DNA of 64,000 bases from Patulibacter americanus DSM 16676. GTDB lineage: Bacteria > Actinomycetota > Thermoleophilia > Solirubrobacterales > Solirubrobacteraceae. This document shows, in pieces, positions 52,115 to 60,320 of this stretch (position 1 is the stretch's first letter; each line of letters opens with the position of its first letter). The position numbers and the translations under genes are program-made. Under the pieces are notes generated by a model that ran no database searches, was not told the origin of the DNA, and saw nothing but the letters and a program-made list of their open reading frames with translations. The stretch is from NCBI RefSeq assembly GCF_000420025.1, contig NZ_ATUD01000007.1, forward strand, positions 203,931 to 267,930, read 5' to 3'.

Positions 52115-53170
52115 GTGTCCACGTACTCCGTACCCTCACCCGCCGCCGACGTCGCGGCCCCGCCCGCCGCGCTCGAGGACCAGCTCGAGACGCACCGCCG
52201 GGCGCTGACGGGCTACTGCTACCGCATGCTCGGCTCGTGGTTCGAGGCGGAGGACGCAGTGCAGGAGACGATGGTCCGCGCCTGGCGCGGCGCCGAGGGC
52301 CTGCACTCCCGCCCGGCGCTGCGCTCCTGGCTCTACCGGATCGCCACGAACGTCTGCCTCGACGCGCTCCAGGGCGCGAAGCGGCGCGCGCGGCCGATGG
52401 ACCTCGCCGATCCGATGACGGCCGACTCGACGCTCGACACCGGGCTGCCGGACCAGGCGTGGCTCCAGCCCGCGCCGGACTCCCGGGTCCTGCCCGCCGG
52501 GAACGACCCGGCCGACGCCGCGGTCGCGCGCGAGACGATCCGCCTGGCGTTCGTCGCGGCGCTCCAGCACCTGCCGCCGCGGCAGCGCGTCGTCCTCATC
52601 CTGCGCACCGTGCTGCACTGGCGGGCGGCCGAGGTCGCCGAGCTGCTCGAGACGAGCGTCGCGTCCGTCAACAGCGCGCTGCAGCGCGCCCGCGCCACGC
52701 TCGACGGGCTGGACCTCGACGGCGTCGCCCCGCCGGAGATGGACGACGCCCACACGGAGCTGCTCGAGCGCTACGTCGACGCCTTCGAGCGCTACGACGT
52801 GGACGCGCTCGTCGCCCTGCTGCACGAGGACGCGACCTTCTGCATGCCGCCCTACAAGCTGTGGCTGCGGGGCCCGAAGGAGGTCGCGGGCTGGTTGCGC
52901 GGCACCGGTGCGGGCTGCCACGGCTCGCGGCTCGTCCCGACGACGGTCAACGGCTGCCCCGCGTTCGGGGCCTACCGCAAGAGCCTGGACGAGGACGACG
53001 TGCACGTCCCCTTCTCGCTCGCGGTGCTCGAGATCGCCGACGGTCGCATCGTCGGCATCCACAACTTCCTGGACCCCGAGCTCTTCCGCCGCATCGGACT
53101 GCCGATGCGGCTCGAGGGCGGCACGACCCGCCCGCTCGTCCCGCTGCCGGGGCCGACCGCCGCGCACTGA
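52115..53170 (+). CDS. ECF sigma factor, SigG/SigX5 type with SnoaL-like C-terminus
   Basis: A 351-residue sigma factor. Region 2 is 'YRMLGSWFEAEDAVQETMVRAWR', and region 4 is 'LPPRQRVVLILRTVLHWRAAEVAELL' with 'TSVASVNSALQRARATL'. A SnoaL/NTF2-like domain (about 205-330) follows, as in mycobacterial SigG and other long ECFs, where it substitutes for an anti-sigma factor. No anti-sigma gene is adjacent. TAGGAT lies 8 nt before GTG 52115 (leaderless). Confidence 0.9.
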   Translation: MSTYSVPSPAADVAAPPAALEDQLETHRRALTGYCYRMLGSWFEAEDAVQETMVRAWRGAEGLHSRPALRSWLYRIATNVCLDALQGAKRRARPMDLADPMTADSTLDTGLPDQAWLQPAPDSRVLPAGNDPADAAVARETIRLAFVAALQHLPPRQRVVLILRTVLHWRAAEVAELLETSVASVNSALQRARATLDGLDLDGVAPPEMDDAHTELLERYVDAFERYDVDALVALLHEDATFCMPPYKLWLRGPKEVAGWLRGTGAGCHGSRLVPTTVNGCPAFGAYRKSLDEDDVHVPFSLAVLEIADGRIVGIHNFLDPELFRRIGLPMRLEGGTTRPLVPLPGPTAAH

Positions 53171-53173
53171 CGG

Positions 53174-53204
53174 GGTGGCGCGCGCCGCCCCGTCGCGCGC
53201 CACC
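53174..53204. terminator. Bidirectional terminator hairpin
   Basis: GGTGGCGCGCG / CGCGCGCCACC with a 9-nt loop, 4 bp after the sigma gene and between convergent genes. Confidence 0.65.
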
Positions 53205-53269
53205 GCCGGGCCGCGCGCCCGCGCCGCTCCGTGTCCCCCGCCCGGCCGGGCGGCGCGGACCCCGCCCCC

Positions 53270-54175
53270 TCAGCCCAGGTGGCGGCGGAGGAACGCGACC
53301 TGGTCGCCGACGGCGCGGTCGAACGCCGCCCCCTCGTAGATCGCGAAGTGGCCGATGGGGTAGTGCACCGCCTCGCCGCGCGGGGCACGGGCGGCCACCC
53401 GTGCCGCGGGGCCGGGCGGCGTCGTCTGGTCCTCGTCGCACACGCAGACCAGCAGCGGCGCGCGCACGCGGTCGGCGCTCGCTCCGGGCCGGTAGAGCGG
53501 CATCGTGAGCAGCAGCCGGGCGGCGACGGCGTTCTCCCACCGCGACTCGCCCGCCGTCATCGCGGCCATGCCGTCCCACGCCTCGGGGGCGGTCATCACG
53601 GCGAGCTCGCCCGGCCGGCCGACGGCGGGGACGGTGTGGACGGGGCGCCCCAGCAGGGAGCCCACGGCGTCGCGCAGGGCCGCGGCGGTCAGGCGCGCCG
53701 AGGTGCGCGGCGGTACGAGCTTCGTGGCCGCGACGCCGTCCGTGAACGGCGCCTGGGCGACGATCGCGGCCACTCCCGCCTCGGACGCGCCGAGCGCGAG
53801 CACGTGCCCGCCGCTGAAGGACGAGCCCCACAGCGCGATCCGCTCGGGGTCGACCTCGTCGAGGTTGCGGGCGAACCGCATCGCCGCGCGGTAGTCGTCG
53901 TGCTGGCGGCCGACGTCGAGCAGCTGCCGCGGCTCGCCGCTGCTCGCCCCGAAGTGCCGGTAGTCGAAGACGAGCGCCACGAACCCGGCCGCGGCGAACC
54001 GCTCGGCGAAGGCCGGCAGGCGGTCGTCGCGGGTCCCCGTGAACCCGTGGGCGAGGATCACGCAGCCGCGCCGTCCGTCGCCTCCGGCCGGCGGAGCCTC
54101 GGGGCCGGGGCGGTAGAGGTAGGCGGCGCAGACCTCGCCGCCCGACGGGAACGTGACCTCGGAGCGCTCGGACAT
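53270..54175 (-). CDS. Alpha/beta hydrolase (dienelactone-hydrolase/esterase-like)
   Basis: A 301-residue alpha/beta-hydrolase. The oxyanion 'LAHGFTGTRDD', nucleophile Ser in 'WGSSFSGGH', acid Asp in 'CVCDEDQTTPP' and His in 'YPIGHFAIYEG' form a complete triad. The mid-region resembles peptidase S15/YcjY-like family members. It could be an esterase or a non-specific hydrolase. TAGCCT lies 7 nt before ATG 54175 (leaderless). Confidence 0.85.
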   Translation of the reverse strand: MSERSEVTFPSGGEVCAAYLYRPGPEAPPAGGDGRRGCVILAHGFTGTRDDRLPAFAERFAAAGFVALVFDYRHFGASSGEPRQLLDVGRQHDDYRAAMRFARNLDEVDPERIALWGSSFSGGHVLALGASEAGVAAIVAQAPFTDGVAATKLVPPRTSARLTAAALRDAVGSLLGRPVHTVPAVGRPGELAVMTAPEAWDGMAAMTAGESRWENAVAARLLLTMPLYRPGASADRVRAPLLVCVCDEDQTTPPGPAARVAARAPRGEAVHYPIGHFAIYEGAAFDRAVGDQVAFLRRHLG

Positions 54176-54233
54176 GCGCACGAGGCTATCCCCCGCCACG
54201 CGTTCCCCGGGGCGCGGGCGGGACCGCGACCGC

Positions 54234-55151
54234 CTAGGGCAGCAGGACGATCTTGCCCGTGAGATGGCCGGCCTCGCTGGCGCGGTGCGCCTCGCGCACG
54301 TCGGCGAGCCCGTAGGTCCGCCACACGGGGAAGTGCAGGCGGCCGTCGGCGATCAGCCGCGCGATCTCGGGCAGCGCGGGCGACGTGTCGACGTCGCCGT
54401 CGCTCGCGGAGAACGTGACGCCGTGCTCGGCGGCGTCGTTCGCGGCGATCGTGATCACGCGCTCCGGGCCACCGGCGAGGGCGACGGAGTCGCCCAGCTC
54501 GCCGCGCCCCGAGCCGTCGAGCACCGCGTCGACCCCGTCGGGCGCGACGGCCAGGACCCGCTCGCGCAGTCCCTCGCCGTAGACGACAGGCGTGACGCCG
54601 AGGCCCCGCACGAACTCCTGGTTGCCGGGGCCCGCGGTTCCGATGACCCGCGCGCCGCGGGCGACGGCGAGCTGCGAGGCGAGGATGCCGACGCTGCCCG
54701 CCGCGGCGTGGACGAGCAGGGTCTCCCCCGCGCGGACGTCGAGCAGTGCGAGCACGCGGTAGGCGGCGCGCCCGGCGACGCCCAGGCCGCCCGCGACCTC
54801 CCACGGCACCCCGGCGGGCTTGCGGAAGACCTTGGCCGGGTCGGCCAGCGCCAGCTCGCCGTACGCGGGACCGGCCGATGCGCCGAAGACCTCGTCGCCG
54901 ATCGCCAGCCCGTCGACGCCCTCGCCGAGCGCGTCCACGACGCCGGCCACGTCGAAGCCGAGCCCGCGCGGCTCCGCCAGCGGCTTGCCGCCGGACCACA
55001 GGCCGCGACGCAGCTTCGTGTCGGCCGGGTTGACGCCCGCGGCGCGCACGCGCAGCCGGACCCGCCCGGGCCCGGGCTGCGGGTCGGGGACGTCGACGAC
55101 CTCGAGGACGTCGGGGTCGCCGTACTGGGAGATGCGTACTGCCTGAGCCAT
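54234..55151 (-). CDS. NADPH:quinone oxidoreductase-like MDR protein
   Basis: A 305-residue MDR enzyme of the zeta-crystallin type: 'GVNPADTKLRRGL' and 'GLGFDVAGVVDALG' in the N-terminal domain, 'LLVHAAAGSVGILASQLA' as the nucleotide loop, and no zinc-binding cysteines. It is related in fold to the protein at 19116-20093 but is not a close duplicate. TAGGGT lies 7 nt before ATG 55151 (leaderless). The role is probably reduction of quinones or alkenals. Confidence 0.85.
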   Translation of the reverse strand: MAQAVRISQYGDPDVLEVVDVPDPQPGPGRVRLRVRAAGVNPADTKLRRGLWSGGKPLAEPRGLGFDVAGVVDALGEGVDGLAIGDEVFGASAGPAYGELALADPAKVFRKPAGVPWEVAGGLGVAGRAAYRVLALLDVRAGETLLVHAAAGSVGILASQLAVARGARVIGTAGPGNQEFVRGLGVTPVVYGEGLRERVLAVAPDGVDAVLDGSGRGELGDSVALAGGPERVITIAANDAAEHGVTFSASDGDVDTSPALPEIARLIADGRLHFPVWRTYGLADVREAHRASEAGHLTGKIVLLP

Positions 55152-55295
55152 GGCGGCGACCCTACACGGGGCCTCCGAGCCTCCCGTGCTCGCCCCCGGC
55201 GCCATCCCCCCGGTGGGCGGATCGGCGGGCGGACGAGCGGTCTGGCCGTGGGCGATCCGGGTGCCGGGTGGGCCCGTTCGGGGGCGCCGCCCGAC

Positions 55296-56138
55296 TCAGG
55301 CCAGCCGGGGCCGGCGGGCGACCGCACGGCGGTCGCCGTCGAGGACGAGGCGCACCTGCTCCTCGAGCCGCGTCACCGCGACGTCGGCGCGCTCCCGCGG
55401 CGGCCACGCCGAGTGGCTCGTCGGCAGCCGCAGCCCGCGGCGGGTGAGCTCCTCGAGCGCGGGGCGCAGGGTGCAGACGCGGCGTCGCAGCTCCTGCGTG
55501 TCGCTGCCCCGGTCGGGCAGCGGTGGCATCTGGTGGCCGTTGAGCTCGGTGATCATGCGCAGCACGTCGAGCAGCTCGTGGTCGGCCTGGGTGCGCCACA
55601 CCGTCCAGGAGCCGCCGAGCTGCGGCGTGAGCAGCACGCCCGCGATGACGTGCGCGGCGACGCGGTGGTGACCGCCCTCGCACACGACGATCCCCTCGTC
55701 GGGGTAGAGCGCCCCGCGCGGCGGGTCGGACGGCGCGGACCGGGTCGGGTCGAATCCCTGGTGGAAGAGGGCGTGGAGGGTACGCACGCCCGTCAGCGCG
55801 CCGGTGCCCGCCGGTGCCAGCAGCGCCGCGAGCGAGCCCTCGATGTCGCGGCCCACGCGCTCGACGACGTAGGCGGCGTACCGGTCCTGCAGCGGCCCCT
55901 CGTGCTGGTCGGGCGTCCCGCGCCGGTGTTGCCAGCCGATGTACGCGCGCTCGCAGACCGTCAGCGCGTCGGGGCGTGCGAGGAGCCGGTCGACGCCGAG
56001 CACGGCGCGGTGGTCCTGCAGGGCCTCGCGCAGCGCGGCGGGCGTCGGGGCCCGCGCGGCCAGCTCCCGGACGCGGCGCTGCCCGGGCGAGGCGTAGGGG
56101 TCCAGGCGGTCGTGCGCCGTGTACGTGGAGAAGGGCAT
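55296..56138 (-). CDS. Uncharacterised 280-residue protein
   Basis: I do not recognise this protein. It is rich in Arg and Leu, without signal peptide or membrane segments. The middle 'DEGIVVCEGGHHRVAAHVIAG' resembles the G-x-H-R nucleotide-binding motif of ParB/sulfiredoxin-like proteins, but the surrounding fold is not convincing. 'YIGWQHRRGTPDQHEG' precedes it. I chose ATG 56138; a TTG at 56186 is an alternative. Its promoter region lies next to the ssrA terminator. Confidence 0.55.
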   Translation of the reverse strand: MPFSTYTAHDRLDPYASPGQRRVRELAARAPTPAALREALQDHRAVLGVDRLLARPDALTVCERAYIGWQHRRGTPDQHEGPLQDRYAAYVVERVGRDIEGSLAALLAPAGTGALTGVRTLHALFHQGFDPTRSAPSDPPRGALYPDEGIVVCEGGHHRVAAHVIAGVLLTPQLGGSWTVWRTQADHELLDVLRMITELNGHQMPPLPDRGSDTQELRRRVCTLRPALEELTRRGLRLPTSHSAWPPRERADVAVTRLEEQVRLVLDGDRRAVARRPRLA

Positions 56139-56283
56139 GGAAGAGGAACGGTCCCCCGGGGCGGGACACGCAACGCACTTCCCCAAGCTATCGGCGTCCT
56201 ACACCGATCCCTGGAGGGGCTGGACGTTCGACCCTACGATCGGACGGACGGGCGTTCGACCCCACCGGCGACGATGGCCCCGG

Positions 56284-56349
56284 GAACGACGAAGCGCCAG
56301 AGTGCGAGCGGTCCGAGAACGACGAAGCCCCGGACCGCGAGCGGTACCG
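56284..56349. repeat. 33-bp imperfect tandem repeat at the ssrA terminator
   Basis: Units 56284-56316 and 56317-56349 share GAACGACGAAGC and GCGAGCGGT at the same offsets (about three quarters identical). Only the second unit can form the terminator stem. Confidence 0.7.
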
Positions 56350-56357
56350 GGGCTTCG
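56323..56357 (-). terminator. ssrA terminator
   Basis: CGAAGCCCCGG / CCGGGGCTTCG, a perfect 11-bp stem extended inward by ACCG/CGGT, starting 8 bp after the tmRNA 3' end on the minus strand. Confidence 0.75.
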
Positions 56358-56364
56358 CCTGGGA

Positions 56365-56731
56365 GGTGGAGACGGCGGGAGTTGAACCCGCGTCCGCGAC
56401 CGCGCCAAGGGCGACGTCTACGAGCGTAGTCGGCGTATCTGGGTCTCACGCTCCGTCGGTCCCGTCGACCCACGTCCGAAGCGCCAGCCCTCCTGAAGTG
56501 TCCCCGACGCGACGAGGGCGTCCGCACCGGGTGATCCGACTGAAGTGATACCGGGGACCCCCGCCGTCGGCGAGCAGGGCCCGATACCTCACCTACCTAG
56601 TGTGTGCTAGGCAGCGAGGGCGTACTCGTGAGAGTCCGCATGTGTGTGTTGTGCCGGGGTTTTACGAGGCCTCCGGCACCTCGACTCGCAACCACCCCCG
56701 CGAACCGACCGCGTCGAAGCCTGTCGCCCCC
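56365..56731 (-). ncRNA. ssrA: Transfer-messenger RNA (tmRNA, 367 nt)
   Basis: Rescues stalled ribosomes with SmpB. The 5' end GGGGGCG pairs with CGTCTCC near the 3' end to form the acceptor stem, including the G3-U pair that identifies it to alanyl-tRNA synthetase. The T-arm has the loop TTCAACT closed by GCGGG/CCCGC. The mRNA-like part encodes the tag AQHTHADSHEYALAA, starting GCA at 56654 and ending TAG at 56607; the YALAA end is the protease signal. CCA is not fully encoded (ACCT), so it must be added. smpB lies at 62879-63358. Confidence 0.95.
56610..56654 (-). other. tmRNA proteolysis-tag reading frame
   Basis: 15 codons giving AQHTHADSHEYALAA, followed by a TAG at 56607-56609. The His-rich first half is unusual; the last five residues are the conserved degradation signal. 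Confidence 0.9.
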
Positions 56732-56764
56732 GGGAGTCCGTACCGGCGAACCGGACGGACACCG

Positions 56765-56770
56765 AGTCTA
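56765..56770 (-). promoter_or_regulatory. Possible ssrA -10 box
   Basis: TAGACT on the minus strand, 34 bp upstream of the mature 5' end; this would leave a short 5' leader for RNase P. The -35 is not obvious. Confidence 0.35.
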
Positions 56771-56839
56771 GCGCGGCGCGCGGGTGGGCGACAGGCCCTG
56801 CCGCCTCCCCCAGGACGTGAGACGCGGCACAGGCGGCGT

Positions 56840-56861
56840 AAGCGGACTTGACGGTCCACTT
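56840..56861. promoter_or_regulatory. TetR operator candidate over the MFS -35
   Basis: Palindrome AAGCGGAC-TTGACG-GTCCACTT (7 of 8 arm positions symmetric) with the -35 hexamer as its centre. A bound repressor would block RNA polymerase directly. Confidence 0.6.
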
Positions 56862-56876
56862 GCGTCGGCGTACCGT
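56848..56876 (+). promoter_or_regulatory. Sigma-70-type promoter of the MFS gene
   Basis: TTGACG (56848-56853), exactly 17 bp, then TACCGT (56871-56876). The best two-box promoter in the window, giving a 5' leader of about 50 nt before ATG 56935. Confidence 0.7.
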
Positions 56877-56934
56877 CGGCGGCCGGCCGTACCGGACCCA
56901 TCGGTCCGCTTCGTTCCTTCCCCGGCCCGACGTC

Positions 56935-58380
56935 ATGACCCCGCAACCCGCCCACGCCCCCGCCGCACCCGCCGGCCGGACCCTCACGATCCTCGGCGTC
57001 TGCGCCCTGGCCTTCGCCCTCGCGCAGACGATGGTGGTGCCGGCCCTCTCGACCCTCCAGGAGGAGCTCGGCACGGACGCGAGCGGCGCCACGTGGACGA
57101 TCACGGCGTACCTCCTCGCCGCCGCGGTCGCGACCCCGGTCGTCGGCCGGCTCGGCGACATGTTCGGCAAGCGCCGCATGCTGATCGTCGCGCTCGTGGC
57201 GTTCACCGCCGGCTCCGTGGTCTCCGCGCTGGGCTCGAGCCTGGGCGTCGTCATCGCCGGCCGCGTCCTGCAGGGCGTCGGCGGCGGCATCTTCCCGCTC
57301 TGCTTCGCGATCGCCCGCGACGAGCTCCCGCGGGAGAAGATCGCCGTCGGCATCGCCACGATCTCGGCCGTCCTCTCCGTCGGTGGCACCCTCGGCCTCG
57401 TGATCGGCGGCCTGCTGCTCGACCACGCCACGTACCACTGGATCTTCTGGGTCGGCGCCGTCCTCGGCGTGCTCGGCACGATCGGCGCGTACGTCGGGGT
57501 GCCCGAGTCGCCCGTCAAGATCCCCGGTCGCGTGGACCTGCGCGGCGCGCTCGTCTTCGCCGTCGGCATCGTCATCCCGCTCCTGGCGATCTCGCAGGCC
57601 AACGACTGGGGTTGGGGCAGCGCCCGGGTCGTCGGCATGATCCTCGCCGGGCTCGTCATCCTCGCCGGCTGGGTCGCCCTGCAGGCCCGCACCGCCGAGC
57701 CGATCGCGCACGTCCCGACGCTGCGCCGGCCGGCCGTCCTGTTCACGAACGTCGCCACGGTGCTCGTCGGCTTCGGGATGTTCGGCTCGTTCGTCGTGCT
57801 CCCGCAGCTGTTGCAGTCGCCGGAGGCCACGGGTTACGGCTTCGGACTCGGCGCCACGGCCTCCGGCCTCGTGATGGTCCCCGGCGGGCTCGTCGCGATG
57901 CTCGCGGCCCCGCTCTCGGGCCGGATGAGCGACCGCTACGGCAGCCACGTCCCGCTCTCGATCGGCGGCATCATCGCCGCCGTCGGACTCTTCGCCCTCG
58001 CCGCGTTCCACAACTCCATCGCCGTCATCGTGGTGGGCTACGCCGTCGGCTCGATCGGCATCGGTCTCGCCTTCGCCGCGATGCCGAACCTCATCGTCGC
58101 CGCCGTCTCGGCCGAGCGCACCGGCGAGGCGACCGGCTTCAACACCGTCATGCGCTCCGTCGGGTCGTCCGTCGGCTCGCAGCTCGTAGTGACGGTCCTC
58201 ACGGCGAGCGCGGTCGCCGGCTCGCAGCTGCCGACGGACGCCGGGTTCTCCCGCGCGTTCGCGCTCCTGGCCGCCATGACCCTGATCGCCGGCGTGCTCT
58301 CCGCGTTCATCCCGCGGCTCGTGGCCCGCAGCACCGCCCGCTCCGGCGCGGCGCCCGCCACCGCCGCCTCGGGCGACTGA
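56935..58380 (+). CDS. MFS drug efflux transporter, 14-TM DHA2 type
   Basis: A 481-residue transporter with about 14 transmembrane segments. 'TMVVPALSTLQEELG' in TM1, loop motif A 'GRLGDMFGKRRM' and motif C 'GGTLGLVIGGLLLD' mark the DHA2 efflux family. It exports drugs or metabolites by proton antiport. ATG 56935 is chosen over the longer frame from 56848 because the promoter occupies that stretch. The tetR gene follows 31 bp downstream and is probably its repressor. Confidence 0.92.
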   Translation: MTPQPAHAPAAPAGRTLTILGVCALAFALAQTMVVPALSTLQEELGTDASGATWTITAYLLAAAVATPVVGRLGDMFGKRRMLIVALVAFTAGSVVSALGSSLGVVIAGRVLQGVGGGIFPLCFAIARDELPREKIAVGIATISAVLSVGGTLGLVIGGLLLDHATYHWIFWVGAVLGVLGTIGAYVGVPESPVKIPGRVDLRGALVFAVGIVIPLLAISQANDWGWGSARVVGMILAGLVILAGWVALQARTAEPIAHVPTLRRPAVLFTNVATVLVGFGMFGSFVVLPQLLQSPEATGYGFGLGATASGLVMVPGGLVAMLAAPLSGRMSDRYGSHVPLSIGGIIAAVGLFALAAFHNSIAVIVVGYAVGSIGIGLAFAAMPNLIVAAVSAERTGEATGFNTVMRSVGSSVGSQLVVTVLTASAVAGSQLPTDAGFSRAFALLAAMTLIAGVLSAFIPRLVARSTARSGAAPATAASGD

Positions 58381-58411
58381 CCGCGCCGCCCGCCCGTACG
58401 ATCGGCCCAGC

Positions 58412-59104
58412 ATGGCCCCGAGCACGTCCCCGTCCCCCACGCCTGACGCACCGGCCGGCGGGGACGACGGTCGCCGGGTCCGCCGCAGCGACGCCGAGCG
58501 CAACCGCGCCCGGGTGATCGCCGCGGCGATGGAGACCTTCGCGGAGCACGGCCTGGACGCCCCGGTCCCGGAGATCGCCCGGCGCGCCGGCGTCGGCAAG
58601 GGCACCGTCTACCGCAACTTCCCCACGAAGGAGCACCTCGCCGTCGCGGTCTCCGTCGCCCACCTGCGGCGCTACGAGGCACTGCTGGCCGCGGCCGTCG
58701 ACGTCGAGGATCCGGACGCCGCCCTCGGCGCCGTCTTCGCAGCGGCGGCCGAGCACCTCTCCCGCGACTGGGTGCTGGGGCAGTCCGCCGGCGCCGTCGC
58801 CGACGACCCCGAGGTCCGCGACGCGCAGGGGCGGATCCGCGCGATCCTCGCCGCCACCCTGCTCCGGGCGCAGGCGGCCGGCGCGGCCCGCGACGACGTG
58901 ACCGCCGACGACCTCACCGCGCTCGTCATCGGCGTCGCCCGCGTGCTCCCGCCGGTCAACCGCGGCGGACGCGAGGACCTGTGGCGCCGCCTGATGCTCC
59001 TGGCGCGCGACGCCCTGCGGCCCGGCGGCTCGGCGCTCCCGGCCGGGTTCGCCGGCGCCGACGAGGCCCGCGTCGCGATGCGCGACGCCCGCCTGCGCCG
59101 CTGA
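58412..59104 (+). CDS. TetR family regulator of the MFS gene
   Basis: A 230-residue TetR protein with a disordered Pro/Asp-rich start (1-25), then 'RVIAAAMETFAEHGLDAPVPEIARRAGV' and the recognition helix 'GTVYRNFPTKEHLA'. The C-terminal domain ('RGGREDLWRRLMLLARDAL') matches the TetR_C type common next to MFS pumps. TACGAT lies 9 nt before ATG 58412, so it has its own leaderless promoter. The palindrome at 56840-56861 is the proposed operator. Confidence 0.9.
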   Translation: MAPSTSPSPTPDAPAGGDDGRRVRRSDAERNRARVIAAAMETFAEHGLDAPVPEIARRAGVGKGTVYRNFPTKEHLAVAVSVAHLRRYEALLAAAVDVEDPDAALGAVFAAAAEHLSRDWVLGQSAGAVADDPEVRDAQGRIRAILAATLLRAQAAGAARDDVTADDLTALVIGVARVLPPVNRGGREDLWRRLMLLARDALRPGGSALPAGFAGADEARVAMRDARLRR

Positions 59105-59115
59105 GCGTCGCCCGC

Positions 59116-60306
59116 TCAGGCCTGCTTCGGGAACTCCCCGGTGTCCGGCGACGTGTCGACCGCGTCGGAGGGGTTGCCGAGGGGGTCGTCCTCCGGTGGG
59201 GCGATCTCCTCCGGCTCGGGCCCGTCGAGCTCCTCGTCGTCCTCGAGCCAGCCCGCCCCCGCCGAGACGGCCGCGATCACGGGTGTGGAGAGGAACGCGC
59301 CCGTCACGCCCAGGAGCGCCGAGCCCGCGCCCACGCCGAGGAGCACGGTCATCGGGTGCAGCTTCACGGAACGACCGATGAGCAGCGGGTAGAGGATGTT
59401 GCCCTCGATCTGCTGGACGATGATCGTCACGGCCAGCGCCCCGAGCAGGCCGCCGAGGCCGTCCGTGGAAAGCGCGACGAGCATCGCCACGAGGCCGGCG
59501 ATGATCGCGCCGACGTACGGGATGAACGCGAGAACGAAGGTCAGGACGCCGATCGGCAGGGCGAGCGGGATGCCCAGGATCCAGAGGCCCAGGCCGATGC
59601 CGATGCCGTCGATCAGCGCCACCAGGACCTGCGAGCGGATGTAGTGCGTCAGCGCCGTCCACGCGCGGGTGCCGCCCTCGTGCCAGGCGACGCGGCGGTC
59701 GGCGGGCGAGAAGCGCAGGAACCCGCGCCAGAAGCCCGTGCCGTCCACCAGCAGGTAGATGAGCATCACGAGGGCGAGGAAGATGCTGGCGGCGACGTTC
59801 GCGACGCCCTGGGCGGCGGTGATGACGCCGGTGGAGAGCTGACCGCCGATGGAGCCCAGCGAGTCCTGCAGCTTGGCGGTCGCCTCCTTCGTGAAGCTCT
59901 GGACGTCGGAGTCCTTCACGCCCAGGTCGTGCAGCAGGTCGGGGAGCTGCTCCACGCCGGCCTCGACCTGGGAGACGATGTCCTCGGCCTGCTTGACGAT
60001 GTCCGGCGTGACGAGCGTGAGGATGCCCGCGACGGCGGCGATCGTGAGGATCACCGTCAGGATCGCCGAGAGCACCCGCGGCAGCCGCAGCCGGTCGTGG
60101 AACAGCACCGCCACCGGCGTCAGCAGCGCCGCGAGCAGCACCGCCACGAAGAACGGGAGCAGGATGAAGGAGAGCTTGCCCCAGACGAGCAGCAGCCCGT
60201 AGCCGACGAGCCCGATGATCCCCACGCGCAGGGCGACGAGGCTGAGCCCCTCGAGCGAGACGCGTTGGGCTGGTCCTGGTCCGTTCGTCGCCACGGCGAG
60301 GATCAT
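59116..60306 (-). CDS. AI-2E family transporter
   Basis: A 396-residue permease-like protein with about eight transmembrane segments: two N-terminal pairs, a soluble helical insertion (about 115-175), and a conserved C-terminal half with 'IPYVGAIIAGLVAMLVAL', 'QQIEGNILYPLLIGRSVKLHP' and 'GVTGAFLSTPVIA'. The acidic 50-residue tail is probably cytoplasmic and disordered. The family includes AI-2 exporters and Na+/H+ antiporters; the substrate is not predictable. It lies 14 bp downstream of the GNAT gene on the same strand. Confidence 0.88.
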   Translation of the reverse strand: MILAVATNGPGPAQRVSLEGLSLVALRVGIIGLVGYGLLLVWGKLSFILLPFFVAVLLAALLTPVAVLFHDRLRLPRVLSAILTVILTIAAVAGILTLVTPDIVKQAEDIVSQVEAGVEQLPDLLHDLGVKDSDVQSFTKEATAKLQDSLGSIGGQLSTGVITAAQGVANVAASIFLALVMLIYLLVDGTGFWRGFLRFSPADRRVAWHEGGTRAWTALTHYIRSQVLVALIDGIGIGLGLWILGIPLALPIGVLTFVLAFIPYVGAIIAGLVAMLVALSTDGLGGLLGALAVTIIVQQIEGNILYPLLIGRSVKLHPMTVLLGVGAGSALLGVTGAFLSTPVIAAVSAGAGWLEDDEELDGPEPEEIAPPEDDPLGNPSDAVDTSPDTGEFPKQA

Positions 60307-60320
60307 GCCGGTTCGTCCGG

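Noticed and set aside
55740..55760. T-arm-like sequence GGGTCGAATCCC suggesting a tRNA
   Set aside because: It lacks the TTC of a T-loop and no acceptor or anticodon stem surrounds it; it codes for part of the 280-residue protein.
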